Translations under genes and position numbers: made by a program
Notes under the pieces: model-generated
The model's database searches: none
Told to the model about the DNA's origin: nothing
The model's input: only the letters and a program-made list of their open reading frames with translations
Part shown: piece after piece, positions 16,826 through 24,930 of the stretch
Position numbering within the stretch: position 1 is the stretch's first letter
Layout of the letters: each line of letters begins with the position of its first letter
Assembly (NCBI GenBank): GCA_001799395.1
Contig: MGTJ01000129.1
Location: forward strand, 1 to 40,333
Length of the DNA: 40,333 nt
DNA from: Desulfobacterales bacterium RIFOXYA12_FULL_46_15
GTDB lineage: Bacteria; Desulfobacterota; Desulfobacteria; Desulfobacterales; Desulfobacteraceae
Direction: 5' to 3'

Positions 16826-17839
16826 TCAGGATCGGTATCCATAAGGGTTTTTCTTCTGCCACTGCCATGTATCTTTGCACATGTCATAAAGTGTCTTTTC
16901 AGCCTTCCAGCCGAGTTCCTCAAGGGCTTTTGACGGGTCGGCCCAGCAGGCGGCAACATCCCCGGGGCGTCTTGCGGTAATTTTATAAGGGATTTTTTTA
17001 CCGCTGGCAGCTTCAAATCCTTTGATCATTTCAAGGACGGAATACCCTCTGCCGGTGCCAAGGTTGTACATAACCAGTCCCGGATGCGTAAAGAGTTTGG
17101 GAAGGGTCCTGATATGGCCTTTTGCAAGATCGACCACATGGATATAATCCCTGACGCCGGTTCCATCCGGAGTGTCATAATCATTCCCAAATACATTGAC
17201 TTCCGGCAAGGCCCCCACGGCTACCCCTGAAATATAGGGCATGAGATTGTTTGGAATGCCGGAGGGGTCTTCTCCGATTTCACCGCTCATATGGGCTCCT
17301 ACAGGGTTGAAATATCGCAAAAGGGCAATATTCCAGTCTTGATCGGAATGGTAAAGATCCTGGAGAATTTCTTCAATCATGAGTTTTGTCCGGCCATAAG
17401 GATTTGTGGCCGACAGGGGAAAGTCCTCTTTTATGGGGAGGGATGCAGGGGCGCCGTAAACCGTGGCGGAAGATGAAAATACAATGTTTTTTACACCCAT
17501 ATCCATCATGACTTTAAGAAGGTTCAAGGTTCCGGTAATATTGTTATGATAATATTTCAATGGAATGGATACGGATTCCCCTACAGCCTTTAATCCTGCA
17601 AAATGAATAACCGCATCGATCTTATGACCGGCGAAGATATCGGCAATGCTTTTTTTATCCATCAGATCTGTTTTGTAAAACACAACCGGCCTTCCTGTAA
17701 TCCGCCTTATCCGGTTCAAGGATTCTTCCGAGCTGTTGGAGAGATTATCAAGCACAACAACCTCATGGTTATCATTTAAAAGCTCAACACATGTGTGGCT
17801 TCCGATATAACCTGCACCACCGGTAACCAGAATTTTCAT
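16826..17839 (-). CDS. galE: UDP-glucose 4-epimerase
   Basis: This 337-residue protein is of normal length for GalE. The NAD-binding GGAGYIGSH motif is at residues 7-15, the catalytic Ser lies in FSSSATVYG and the Tyr-x3-Lys pair in NPYGRTK. It interconverts UDP-glucose and UDP-galactose in the cytoplasm, supplying galactose for surface polysaccharides. AAGGA precedes the ATG. It is probably the first gene of a unit with the HEAT/receiver and ATP-grasp genes 34 bases downstream. Confidence 0.94.
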   Translation of the reverse strand: MKILVTGGAGYIGSHTCVELLNDNHEVVVLDNLSNSSEESLNRIRRITGRPVVFYKTDLMDKKSIADIFAGHKIDAVIHFAGLKAVGESVSIPLKYYHNNITGTLNLLKVMMDMGVKNIVFSSSATVYGAPASLPIKEDFPLSATNPYGRTKLMIEEILQDLYHSDQDWNIALLRYFNPVGAHMSGEIGEDPSGIPNNLMPYISGVAVGALPEVNVFGNDYDTPDGTGVRDYIHVVDLAKGHIRTLPKLFTHPGLVMYNLGTGRGYSVLEMIKGFEAASGKKIPYKITARRPGDVAACWADPSKALEELGWKAEKTLYDMCKDTWQWQKKNPYGYRS

Positions 17840-18051
17840 AAACAGTCCTTACAGGCTTTAGTTTTAAACGGTTTGTAAGTTAATATAAAAAAAAGGTCAC
17901 GGCATATCCCACAGTGCCTTTATTCTTTTTTAAAGAAGAGGTTAACATGGACAGGAATCCGGGATCAAGTTTTTTATTGTCTATACGGGCCGTAATGAAA
18001 GGACGGCAATCAGCCATGGCGCCTCTTTCAGACAAAACAGGTTTCAAAGCA

Positions 18052-18080
18052 TTGACAGACGGCATGGGTGTGTTTAGAAT
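18052..18080 (+). promoter_or_regulatory. Sigma70 promoter of the HesB-like selenoprotein gene
   Basis: TTGACA (18052-18057), a 17-base spacer and TAGAAT (18075-18080) make a near-consensus sigma70 promoter. Transcription would start near 18087, giving a leader of about 50 bases before the ATG at 18137. Its quality supports that the TGA-interrupted gene downstream is live. Confidence 0.7.
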
Positions 18081-18136
18081 TATGGCATTCAGGCAGAGAT
18101 CTTCCTGAAAAAATTAAATATAAGGAGAGATATAAA

Positions 18137-18454
18137 ATGATCGATTTGACAGATCCTGCAAAAACGCAGATTGATGACTATTTCCAGGGAAGGACACCGA
18201 CCCCGATTCGGATTTTTCTTAATTCAGGCGGCTGAGGTGGCCCATCTCTTGCCATGGCTCTGGACGAGCCTAAAGATACGGATGATACCTTTGATGTAAA
18301 AGGCCTGAAATTTGTTGTTGACAAAGAATTCATGGAAAAAGCGGAGACAATAAAAATTGATTTTACAGGTATGGGATTTCACCTTGATTCCAACCTTGAG
18401 CTTGGACAATCCGGTTGCGGTAGCTGCGGTTCCGGCGGCTCCTGTGGGGATTGA
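18137..18454 (+). CDS. HesB/IscA-like selenoprotein (in-frame TGA = selenocysteine)
   Basis: The frame from ATG 18137 (AAGGAG at 18122-18127, nine-base spacing) to TGA 18452-18454 encodes 105 residues if the internal TGA at 18233-18235 is read as selenocysteine (codon 33). The local text LNSGG-U-GGPSLAMALDEP matches the A-type Fe-S scaffold/carrier family (IscA, SufA, HesB), where the U position is the first cluster-binding Cys. The C-terminus ends in a Cys-rich tail (Cys94, Cys97, Cys103), as in the known HesB-like selenoprotein family. It has its own promoter and terminator. A conventional gene finder would keep only the fragment from about 18254. Role inferred: Fe-S or redox/selenium chemistry in the cytoplasm. 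Confidence 0.88.
18236..18259 (+). promoter_or_regulatory. Candidate bacterial SECIS hairpin
   Basis: Directly after the TGA, CCAT (18242-18245) pairs with ATGG (18254-18257) around an eight-base loop. GG (18239-18240) can extend the stem against CT (18258-18259) with one bulged base. Bacterial SECIS elements lie just 3' of the UGA inside the coding region and are variable, so this is suggestive only; no folding was run. Confidence 0.35.
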
Positions 18455-18469
18455 CATTCCTTTGGTTTT

Positions 18470-18510
18470 GAAAGGGTAGGTATAATATCTTACCCTTTCA
18501 CCCCCTTTTT
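18470..18510 (+). terminator. Rho-independent terminator after the selenoprotein gene
   Basis: A perfect nine-base-pair stem, GAAAGGGTA (18470-18478) with TACCCTTTC (18491-18499), is followed by ACCCCC and a T-tract (18506-18510). It lies 15 bases after the stop codon, so the selenoprotein gene is probably a single-gene transcript. Confidence 0.8.
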
Positions 18511-18562
18511 GATTTTGCCTGCCTGAAGAAAGTCCCATCCGTGGCTTGACCGTGACCAGCCA

Positions 18563-18588
18563 TCATGATAGCCTGATATTTATCATGA
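18563..18588. repeat. Perfect 8-bp inverted repeat upstream of the FliL-like lipoprotein gene
   Basis: TCATGATA (18563-18570) and TATCATGA (18581-18588) are perfect inverted arms separated by ten bases, 28 bases before the ATG. It may be an operator or an mRNA hairpin. The arm with its flank (TATCATGAAA) recurs at 20141-20150 upstream of lptF. Confidence 0.4.
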
Positions 18589-18615
18589 AAATTTAAGAAT
18601 TGTCAGGATGCCATA

Positions 18616-19497
18616 ATGAAAAAGCGCTCCATTGGTCTGTTTATCGCATTTGCCGGTATTGTTACTGCAATTTTTATCACCAGTTGCGGAGAAAAAAAGA
18701 AATCCCAGGCCGAGCTTACCGTAGGAAACTGGTCGCAAGAGAAAAACAGGGCCTATGTCCTTTTGTATGCCAATTCAAAAGGAGAATGGAATTCGTCTGT
18801 CAAAGTTTCCGAGGCAACCTCCAAAGTCGTCAAGACCAAGGGAAAAGCCAAAGGCCTGTGGCGCATTGAAAAAAACCAGATGATTTTTACGGTTATGGAA
18901 TCGGATATCGAAGATGTCTGGGAAAAGAACAGTACTGTATTTTATGATATCCTTGACCTGACGGAAAATAAAATGCAGCTCAAGGATGAACAAGGGGACG
19001 TGACGGCCTGGTCCAGAACTAAAATAGGAAAATCCACTGAATCAGAAGCTGATCTTGCCCTTGTCATACCCATGGCCCCGGTTGTCGTGAATTTAAACAA
19101 AGACAGGTCAAATGATAAAGACAGATACCTGTGCCTGAAAATGAATTTTATCCTCAAAGAACTGATGCCGGGGCAGCAAGTCCCTCCTGTCCACCCCAAG
19201 GTTGAGGATGCAATCGTCATTTTTTTCAGTTCCCTTGTATTTGAGGATGTAAAGGATTTTGACGGCATCAGGAGTCAGGGCCAAAAGCTGGTCAATATAT
19301 TAAATCCGTATATGGAGGGAATGATAAAGGAAGTTGCAATCGAAAATGTAATTGTTGCAACTGAAATTGAAAAAGTTGAAGAATTTTTAATTGAACATAC
19401 CCCGCCGGCAGATTCTGCCCCTGAAGAAGGTAAACAGGCAAAGGATGAAAAAAAGAAAAAAGACGGCAAAGAAAAACCAAAGGATAAAAAGGGTTAG
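18616..19497 (+). CDS. Lipoprotein with C-terminal FliL-like domain
   Basis: This 293-residue protein begins with a lipoprotein signal (lipobox FITSC, Cys24). Residues about 30-140 form a small beta-rich domain in which LTVGNWSQEK and TKGKAKGLWRIEKNQMIFTV suggest a lipocalin-like barrel. Residues about 150-260 look FliL-like: VVNLNKDRSNDKDRYLCLKMNFILKE, then VEDAIVIFFSSLVFEDVKDFDGI. The tail is Lys/Glu/Asp-rich and likely disordered. FliL proteins surround flagellar stators, but canonical FliL has a transmembrane helix rather than a lipid anchor and sits among fli genes; none are here. AGGA precedes the ATG. Predicted to be membrane-anchored in the periplasm; function open. Confidence 0.7.
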   Translation: MKKRSIGLFIAFAGIVTAIFITSCGEKKKSQAELTVGNWSQEKNRAYVLLYANSKGEWNSSVKVSEATSKVVKTKGKAKGLWRIEKNQMIFTVMESDIEDVWEKNSTVFYDILDLTENKMQLKDEQGDVTAWSRTKIGKSTESEADLALVIPMAPVVVNLNKDRSNDKDRYLCLKMNFILKELMPGQQVPPVHPKVEDAIVIFFSSLVFEDVKDFDGIRSQGQKLVNILNPYMEGMIKEVAIENVIVATEIEKVEEFLIEHTPPADSAPEEGKQAKDEKKKKDGKEKPKDKKG

Positions 19498-20129
19498 TCT
19501 TTTGCCTGAAACACCATCAAGATCCCTTCCCTGACTGAGACGGATGCTGTCGTTTCTTTGAAAACATTGCTGACGCCTAAACCGGACCCCATTTCAATAG
19601 TCGCATCCACCAACGGATATTCGAGCCCTTTGAGGGTTATCCCTGCGGCTTTTTCCGTGATGGGAAGAATGGATAGAAATTCTCCGGGCCGGCCTTTTAT
19701 TTCAATATGGCTGGTGACTATATGAATTGTATTGTTTTTATTGATGATCCTTGAAGGGATACCCAGTCCTGCAAGTTTTTTTAAGAGGAAAATGTTGGCA
19801 AGGGTATGATCCAGTCTTGTGCCGGTAGCTCCTAAAAGGGTTATATCCGTTGCACTGTTTAAAACTGCCCATGATATGCAGAGTTCTGAATCGGTCTCAT
19901 TTTTTCGTGAAGGATGAATAATGGTTTTTATTTTTTTTTCTTCAAAAAAGAGCCTGTCTTCAATGGAAGCAGAGTCAAAATCACCGATAATGACGTGGGG
20001 CAGGATATTGAGTGCTTTCAGATGTCTTGTTCCGCCGTCGGCACAGATAATCATCCGGGCCTGCCTGATTATACCGGCCATATCCGCTGAATATTCAAGA
20101 TCCCCGTTGGCTATAATGACACAGTCCAT
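19494..20129 (-). CDS. thiN: Thiamine pyrophosphokinase
   Basis: This 211-residue protein carries the family motifs ICADGGTRHL, VIIGDFDSAS, NETDSELC and LLGATGTRLDHTLANI in order. It transfers pyrophosphate from ATP to thiamine, making thiamine diphosphate in the cytoplasm. The length is normal. It converges on the lipoprotein gene, overlapping by four bases at the stops, and diverges from lptF. No other thiamine genes are visible. Confidence 0.92.
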   Translation of the reverse strand: MDCVIIANGDLEYSADMAGIIRQARMIICADGGTRHLKALNILPHVIIGDFDSASIEDRLFFEEKKIKTIIHPSRKNETDSELCISWAVLNSATDITLLGATGTRLDHTLANIFLLKKLAGLGIPSRIINKNNTIHIVTSHIEIKGRPGEFLSILPITEKAAGITLKGLEYPLVDATIEMGSGLGVSNVFKETTASVSVREGILMVFQAKD

Positions 20130-20140
20130 GAAGGATTTAT

Positions 20141-20159
20141 TATCATGAAATTTATGATA
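20141..20159. repeat. Inverted repeat in the thiN-lptF intergenic region
   Basis: TATCAT (20141-20146) and ATGATA (20154-20159) are inverted arms around a seven-base AT-rich loop. It lies 12 bases upstream of the thiN start and about 25 bases before the lptF -35 box, so it could serve either gene. Confidence 0.3.
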
Positions 20160-20184
20160 TGAAAATCGAATCTTTTGTCTTGTC

Positions 20185-20213
20185 TTGACTAATTTGCCGC
20201 TACCTTATATTTT
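20185..20213 (+). promoter_or_regulatory. Predicted promoter of the lptF-lptG-waaA LPS operon
   Basis: TTGACT (20185-20190), 17 bases, then TATTTT (20208-20213; an overlapping TATATT lies at 20206-20211). Transcription would begin about 20218-20221, right at the lptF ATG (20222), so the message could be nearly leaderless. No Shine-Dalgarno sequence is visible before that ATG, which fits. Confidence 0.5.
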
Positions 20214-20221
20214 CCCATGAA

Positions 20222-21403
20222 ATGAAATCTTTAAATATTATAAACCAATATATTTTTAAAGCGCTTTTACCGCCTTTTATCATCAGCCTGCTCTTTCTGA
20301 CCTTTGTATTTCTCATGATACGGATACCTGAAATCACCAATAAGGTTGTGAATTACAATGTGGATATTTCAGCCGTTATTCTTTTGATGGTATATATGCT
20401 GCCCCAGTTTATGGAATTTACCATTCCCATGTCGGTCATGATTGCCATTCTTCTCACATTCATGCGCATGTCAGGGGAAAATGAGCTGATTGCCTTGAAG
20501 GGTGCAGGGGTTTCCCTTTACAGCCTGCTTCCCCCGGTATTTGTTTTTTCTTTCATCGGTGTTCTCCTGACATCCATGGTTACCATTGCCGGAGTTCCCT
20601 GGGGAAAGCTCTCTTTAAAAAAAAAGACCATTGAGCTTGCAAAGTCCAATATGGATATGGCGCTTCAGGAAAGACGGTTCAATTCAGAAATTGAGAATGT
20701 CATGATGTATATTTCCCAGGTGGATATAAAAACCAAAAAATTAAAAGATATTTTTATCGAAGACCGAAGGACAAAAGGGCTGGTCAGTATTTCCATCGCC
20801 CCTTTGGGAGAGCTGATCCGCTCTGAAGACGCCATATACACCATAAGGCTCTATGACGGAGTGATCAATCAGGTCAATGCTGAGGAAGGTTCCGTCAATA
20901 GTATCCATTTCGGGAATTATGATATGAATATTGATTTAAATGACATGGCAGGCCGGGGGGGAGGGCAAATCGTAAAAAAAATCAGCGAGGAACGCTTTTT
21001 TGACCTCATCCGGATCATCAAGACCGGCACTAATGATAATAAGCTTTTCAGAACTGCCCTGATGCAGCTTCATGAAATTTTTTCAATTCCGTTTGCCTGC
21101 ATTTCCTTAGGCTTGCTTGCATTTCCCCTGGGGGTTCAATCCAATTCCCTGCAAAAATCATCAGGTTTCGGGCTGGGAGTTTTCTTTTTCCTGCTGTATT
21201 ATTTCTTCCTGGCATTCGGATGGTCGGCCGGACAGACAGGAAAATTCCCTCCCGGTCTTGCCATGTGGCTGCCCAATATCATTATGGGAGGGGCCGGGAT
21301 TTTTCTTCTTATAAGAAATGCTAACGAGAAACCGGTACGGGTGCCGATGTTTTTAAAAAAAAACATCACGGCAATCAAAAACAGCATCTTAAAGAAAGCA
21401 TAA
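20222..21403 (+). CDS. lptF: LPS export ABC transporter permease LptF
   Basis: This 393-residue inner-membrane protein has three N-terminal helices, a periplasmic beta-jellyroll (about residues 130-260) and three C-terminal helices. The opening (IINQYIFKALLPPFIISLLFLTFVFL) and FMRMSGENELIALKGAGVS, the cytoplasmic coupling segment, are typical of LptF. With LptG and LptB it extracts LPS from the inner membrane and passes it to the periplasmic bridge. The matching lptB, lptA and lptC genes are not in the window. It is the first gene of the LPS operon. Confidence 0.92.
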   Translation: MKSLNIINQYIFKALLPPFIISLLFLTFVFLMIRIPEITNKVVNYNVDISAVILLMVYMLPQFMEFTIPMSVMIAILLTFMRMSGENELIALKGAGVSLYSLLPPVFVFSFIGVLLTSMVTIAGVPWGKLSLKKKTIELAKSNMDMALQERRFNSEIENVMMYISQVDIKTKKLKDIFIEDRRTKGLVSISIAPLGELIRSEDAIYTIRLYDGVINQVNAEEGSVNSIHFGNYDMNIDLNDMAGRGGGQIVKKISEERFFDLIRIIKTGTNDNKLFRTALMQLHEIFSIPFACISLGLLAFPLGVQSNSLQKSSGFGLGVFFFLLYYFFLAFGWSAGQTGKFPPGLAMWLPNIIMGGAGIFLLIRNANEKPVRVPMFLKKNITAIKNSILKKA

Positions 21404-21407
21404 TGCC

Positions 21408-22484
21408 ATGACCTGCTTTAACAAATACTGGCTGAAAGAATTTATAAAATTTTTTTTTATTATTCAATTGATCATTCTTGTGATGTTTGTCTTTATCGAC
21501 TATCTCTCCAGGATGGAAAGATTTTTAAAATCCGATATTTCCATGCTCGCTGCCCTGAATTATGTCCTTTTAAAACTGCCTTTCATGTTTGTCCAGTTGA
21601 CACCGGCCGGTATCCTTTTGGCAACCATTGTGGTTTTCGGGCTCATGAACCGGAATAATGAACTTTTGGCTATCCGGTCCAGCGGTATAAACGCTTATTT
21701 CCTCATAAAACCGGCTGTGGGCGCTGCCCTCATGTTCAGTTTCATCATGTTTTTTTTAGGGGAAACCCTTATCCCGGTCTCTATGTCAAAGGTATATGAT
21801 ATCGAAAACAATGTGATACGCAAACGGCATAATATGTCTGTGGCGAGGGAGGATATCTGGATAAAAAATGAGAACAGGCTGATTCATATTAATTATTACG
21901 ATCCTGTCCAAAAATCGGTTTCAGGCGTGACCATTACATCAATGGGAGAAAATTTCGGGCTTGAATCACGCATAGATGCACAGAAAGGATATTACACAGA
22001 GGGAGAATGGATTTTTGAAAATATTATAGAGCAGGTTCATGCAAAAGATTCAATTGACTATGATGTCAAGACCTATAAAAAAAAGAACATCCTGCTGACA
22101 TTCAAACCCGATGATCTTGGAGCGGTTGTAAAAAGATCTGAAGAGATGGGGTTTTCCGAGTTGAGAAAATATGTCAAAAAGATCAAAGCAGAAGGCTATG
22201 ATGCAACATCCTATGAAGTGGATCTGAACGGGAAAACAGCCTTCCCCTTTATTTGTATCATCATGGCCCTGACAGGAGCGGCCACGGGGATGAGATCCTT
22301 TGCAAAAGAGAACCTTGCCGTGACCATTGCCCTTGGCGTTGCAATTGCATTCCTGTACTGGATCATGTACGGATTCTGCATTTCACTGGGGTATGGGAGT
22401 ATTCTTCCGCCCATTCTCAGCGCATGGATCACCAATGTGTTTTTTTTCTCCACAGGTGTCCTTTACCTGATGTATTCAGGATAA
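21408..22484 (+). CDS. lptG: LPS export ABC transporter permease LptG
   Basis: This 358-residue protein has the same six-helix plus periplasmic-domain layout as LptF. The N-terminal MTCFNKYWLKEFIKFFFI and the coupling segment VVFGLMNRNNELLAIRSSGIN are present. It is the partner of LptF in the LptB2FG extractor. It starts five bases after the lptF stop and is cotranscribed. Confidence 0.92.
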   Translation: MTCFNKYWLKEFIKFFFIIQLIILVMFVFIDYLSRMERFLKSDISMLAALNYVLLKLPFMFVQLTPAGILLATIVVFGLMNRNNELLAIRSSGINAYFLIKPAVGAALMFSFIMFFLGETLIPVSMSKVYDIENNVIRKRHNMSVAREDIWIKNENRLIHINYYDPVQKSVSGVTITSMGENFGLESRIDAQKGYYTEGEWIFENIIEQVHAKDSIDYDVKTYKKKNILLTFKPDDLGAVVKRSEEMGFSELRKYVKKIKAEGYDATSYEVDLNGKTAFPFICIIMALTGAATGMRSFAKENLAVTIALGVAIAFLYWIMYGFCISLGYGSILPPILSAWITNVFFFSTGVLYLMYSG

Positions 22485-22502
22485 AAAGATAAAGAAATCC
22501 GG

Positions 22503-23801
22503 ATGATTATTTTTTACAATATAGTGATGAATCTTTTGCTGGTTGTTTTTATCCTCATTTTCCCGGCTGTCTGTCTGTTTTCAAAAAAAAGAAGATCGAA
22601 CCTGGTATCAAGATTCGGTCTGTCTACAGCCTGGAAGCCGAAACAACCGGAAGAAAAAAGAATCTGGATACATGCGCTCTCTGTTGGAGAGGTCAAATCG
22701 GTTGTCCCGCTTGTGAAAATATTAAAAGACCGGCATGGGGAAGTAAAGATTGTTTTTTCGACTTCCACAAGGACCGGGTTTGAGACGGCCGGCCGGTATT
22801 TCTTGACGCCGGGAATGGAAAACGTGGATCAATTGGGGTATTTTCCCCTTGATTTCAGCTGTTCCGTACAAAAAATCAGCACATTGATCGGGCCTGACGC
22901 TGTTATCATTGTTGAAACCGATATCTGGCCCAATTTTTTATATGAGATGAAAAAAAGGCGGATTCCGGTTGTACTGATCAATGCAAGACTGTCAAAAGGA
23001 TCATTAAACGGGTATTTGCGGTTTAAAGGCTTTTTTTTATCTGTTTTTTCTTGTTTTACACAGATCATGGTCCAGACCCGGCTGGATGCTGAAAGGTTTC
23101 TGGCTCTCGGCATCGGGAAAGAGAAAATTCAGGTCACAGGGAATATGAAATTTGATCATGCCGTTGAAGACAGCGAAGACTCCTTTGCCCGGGAAATGAA
23201 AAAGCTCTTAAATATTCAAGGGGGAACCCTGGTCCTGGTCGCCGGTAGCACCCATGAGGGTGAAGAAAAAATTCTGTGCAGGGTATATGAAAAACTGTTG
23301 AAAAAATATCCCGGGCTGGTGATGATCCTTGCGCCAAGAGACCCGGGACGATGCCGGGCTTTGCTGCCGGATATCTCCTTTGCCGGCATCCCGGCATTCC
23401 TGATGTCTGGGATAAAAGAGCCCCTGCAAAGGAACGGGGTTGTCCTGGTGGATAAAATGGGTGTGCTCTCAAGGCTTTATGGTCTCTGTCATGTGGCCTT
23501 TATAGGGGGGTCCCTGGTAAAAGAGGGGGGACACAACCCCCTGGAACCGGCAGCTTTTTCAAAACCCATTCTCTTTGGGCCGGATATGTCTGATTTTATG
23601 CTGATTTCCAAATTGCTCAGGGATCATGGGGGTGCAAAACAGGTGGATTCTGAAAAAGAATTGCTGCATGAGCTTGATACCCTGTTGGAAAAGCCCCAGG
23701 TTCAAAAACAGATGGGCCAATTAAATCAGGAGGTTTTTTTATCCAATTGTGGTGCTGCAGAAAATATTGTCACAAACCTGGAGGCCCTTCATATTGTTTG
23801 A
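22503..23801 (+). CDS. waaA: 3-deoxy-D-manno-octulosonic acid transferase
   Basis: This 432-residue GT-B enzyme has an N-terminal membrane anchor (about 7-24) and the acceptor-side motif IHALSVGEVKSVVPLV. It also has ETDIWPNFLYEMKKRRIPVVLINARLS and the donor-side GGSLVKEGGHNPLEPAAF. It transfers Kdo, or here probably Kdo8N, from the CMP-sugar to lipid IVA on the cytoplasmic face. Slightly longer than the typical 425. The next gene starts within its last codons. Confidence 0.93.
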   Translation: MIIFYNIVMNLLLVVFILIFPAVCLFSKKRRSNLVSRFGLSTAWKPKQPEEKRIWIHALSVGEVKSVVPLVKILKDRHGEVKIVFSTSTRTGFETAGRYFLTPGMENVDQLGYFPLDFSCSVQKISTLIGPDAVIIVETDIWPNFLYEMKKRRIPVVLINARLSKGSLNGYLRFKGFFLSVFSCFTQIMVQTRLDAERFLALGIGKEKIQVTGNMKFDHAVEDSEDSFAREMKKLLNIQGGTLVLVAGSTHEGEEKILCRVYEKLLKKYPGLVMILAPRDPGRCRALLPDISFAGIPAFLMSGIKEPLQRNGVVLVDKMGVLSRLYGLCHVAFIGGSLVKEGGHNPLEPAAFSKPILFGPDMSDFMLISKLLRDHGGAKQVDSEKELLHELDTLLEKPQVQKQMGQLNQEVFLSNCGAAENIVTNLEALHIV

Positions 23802-24930
23802 TAAATGGCTGAACAAAATAGAGAACCGGGTGGTTGAAATTTCAGGACAGGAGTATATCCCGGCCCTGTTTTCCCTGGAATGGGTCCTGGTTGGTCTGTC
23901 ACGTCTATATGGGGCAGGCGCCGGGATCAGGCAGTGGCTGTATCAAAAAAATATCTTCCGTAAAAAAGAGCTGCCCTGTTTTGTGATCTCCATTGGCAAT
24001 ATTGTGGCAGGCGGAGCGGGTAAAACCCCCATGACCGATTATGTGGCCGGGCTTTTAAAAAGGATCGGGAAAAAACCGGTTGTCATCAGCAGGGGGTATA
24101 AGGGGAATTATAAAGGGGATTCAATCATTGTTTCAGATGGTCAAAGGGTTTTTGCAGATGTACGGGAATCCGGTGATGAGCCCTTTATGATGGCAAGCAG
24201 GCTCTTATTTCCCGTGGTTGTCGGAAAAGACAGGTTCAGTGCCGGAATAAAAGCCCTTGATTCCTTAAAACCCAGGCCGGATGTGGTTGTGCTGGATGAC
24301 GGATTTCAGCATTTAAAACTGAAAAGGGATCTCGATATTCTCCTGTTTGATTTTCAAAATCCATTGGGAAACAACAGGTTCCTTCCTGCCGGCCGTTTGA
24401 GACAGACTCCGCAAAGCTCGGGCAAAAGAGTCGATGCCGTTATTTTTACAAGATGCTCTGGGAAAAATGATAACAAAAGCCGGATGGATGCAATAATGCA
24501 GTATTACCCGGGCTGCCCCTTTTTTAAAACCTTTCATAAGCCTTTTATCAGCCAGGGGATCAGCATTGGCGGGGGATACTGGAAAATTGAATCCGACGCC
24601 GTTATCTTAAAGGATAAAAAAGCAGTCCTTTTTTCAGGGCTTGCCGATAATCGCTCGTTTTATGATTCAATGGCGGGTTTTGATGTAAATATCCTTCATC
24701 ACCTTGAATTTCAGGACCATCACAGGTATAAGACATCTGATTTTGTAATGATAAACAGGGTGGGCAAAGAAAAAAAGGCTGATTTTATCCTGACCACGGA
24801 AAAAGACTGGGTAAAAATCGGCCGGAATTTCAAATGGGAGACGGATTTTTTGGTGATCGGCGTCCGGATGGAGTTTGAATATCCGGAAAAATTTAAAGAA
24901 TTTTTAGTCTCTAAGATGGAAGAAAAATGA
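23794..24930 (+). CDS. lpxK: Tetraacyldisaccharide 4'-kinase
   Basis: This protein of about 378 residues has the lpxK P-loop in GNIVAGGAGKTPMTDYV and the DDGFQHLKLKRDLDILLFD motif. It phosphorylates the 4' position of the lipid A disaccharide at the inner membrane. The frame is open from GTG 23749, but that codon has no well-placed ribosome-binding site. TTG 23794 has GGAGG nine bases upstream (23780-23784) and overlaps the waaA stop by eight bases, so I prefer it. Somewhat longer than E. coli LpxK. Confidence 0.9.
   Translation: MFDKWLNKIENRVVEISGQEYIPALFSLEWVLVGLSRLYGAGAGIRQWLYQKNIFRKKELPCFVISIGNIVAGGAGKTPMTDYVAGLLKRIGKKPVVISRGYKGNYKGDSIIVSDGQRVFADVRESGDEPFMMASRLLFPVVVGKDRFSAGIKALDSLKPRPDVVVLDDGFQHLKLKRDLDILLFDFQNPLGNNRFLPAGRLRQTPQSSGKRVDAVIFTRCSGKNDNKSRMDAIMQYYPGCPFFKTFHKPFISQGISIGGGYWKIESDAVILKDKKAVLFSGLADNRSFYDSMAGFDVNILHHLEFQDHHRYKTSDFVMINRVGKEKKADFILTTEKDWVKIGRNFKWETDFLVIGVRMEFEYPEKFKEFLVSKMEEK

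Noticed and set aside
17947-18108. Small plus-strand frame (53 residues from ATG 17947) upstream of the selenoprotein gene
   Set aside because: The near-consensus promoter of the next gene (18052-18080) lies inside it, and the peptide has no protein-like pattern. I treat it as leader DNA despite an AAGAGG before its ATG.
18233-18235. TGA as a nonsense mutation in a pseudogene
   Set aside because: It sits exactly at the catalytic Cys position of a family known to contain selenoproteins, and promoter, ribosome-binding site, reading frame and terminator are all intact.
18254-18454. Short 66-residue frame as a separate gene
   Set aside because: It is the C-terminal part of the HesB-like selenoprotein after the TGA. 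It lacks its own ribosome-binding site and the conserved N-terminus.
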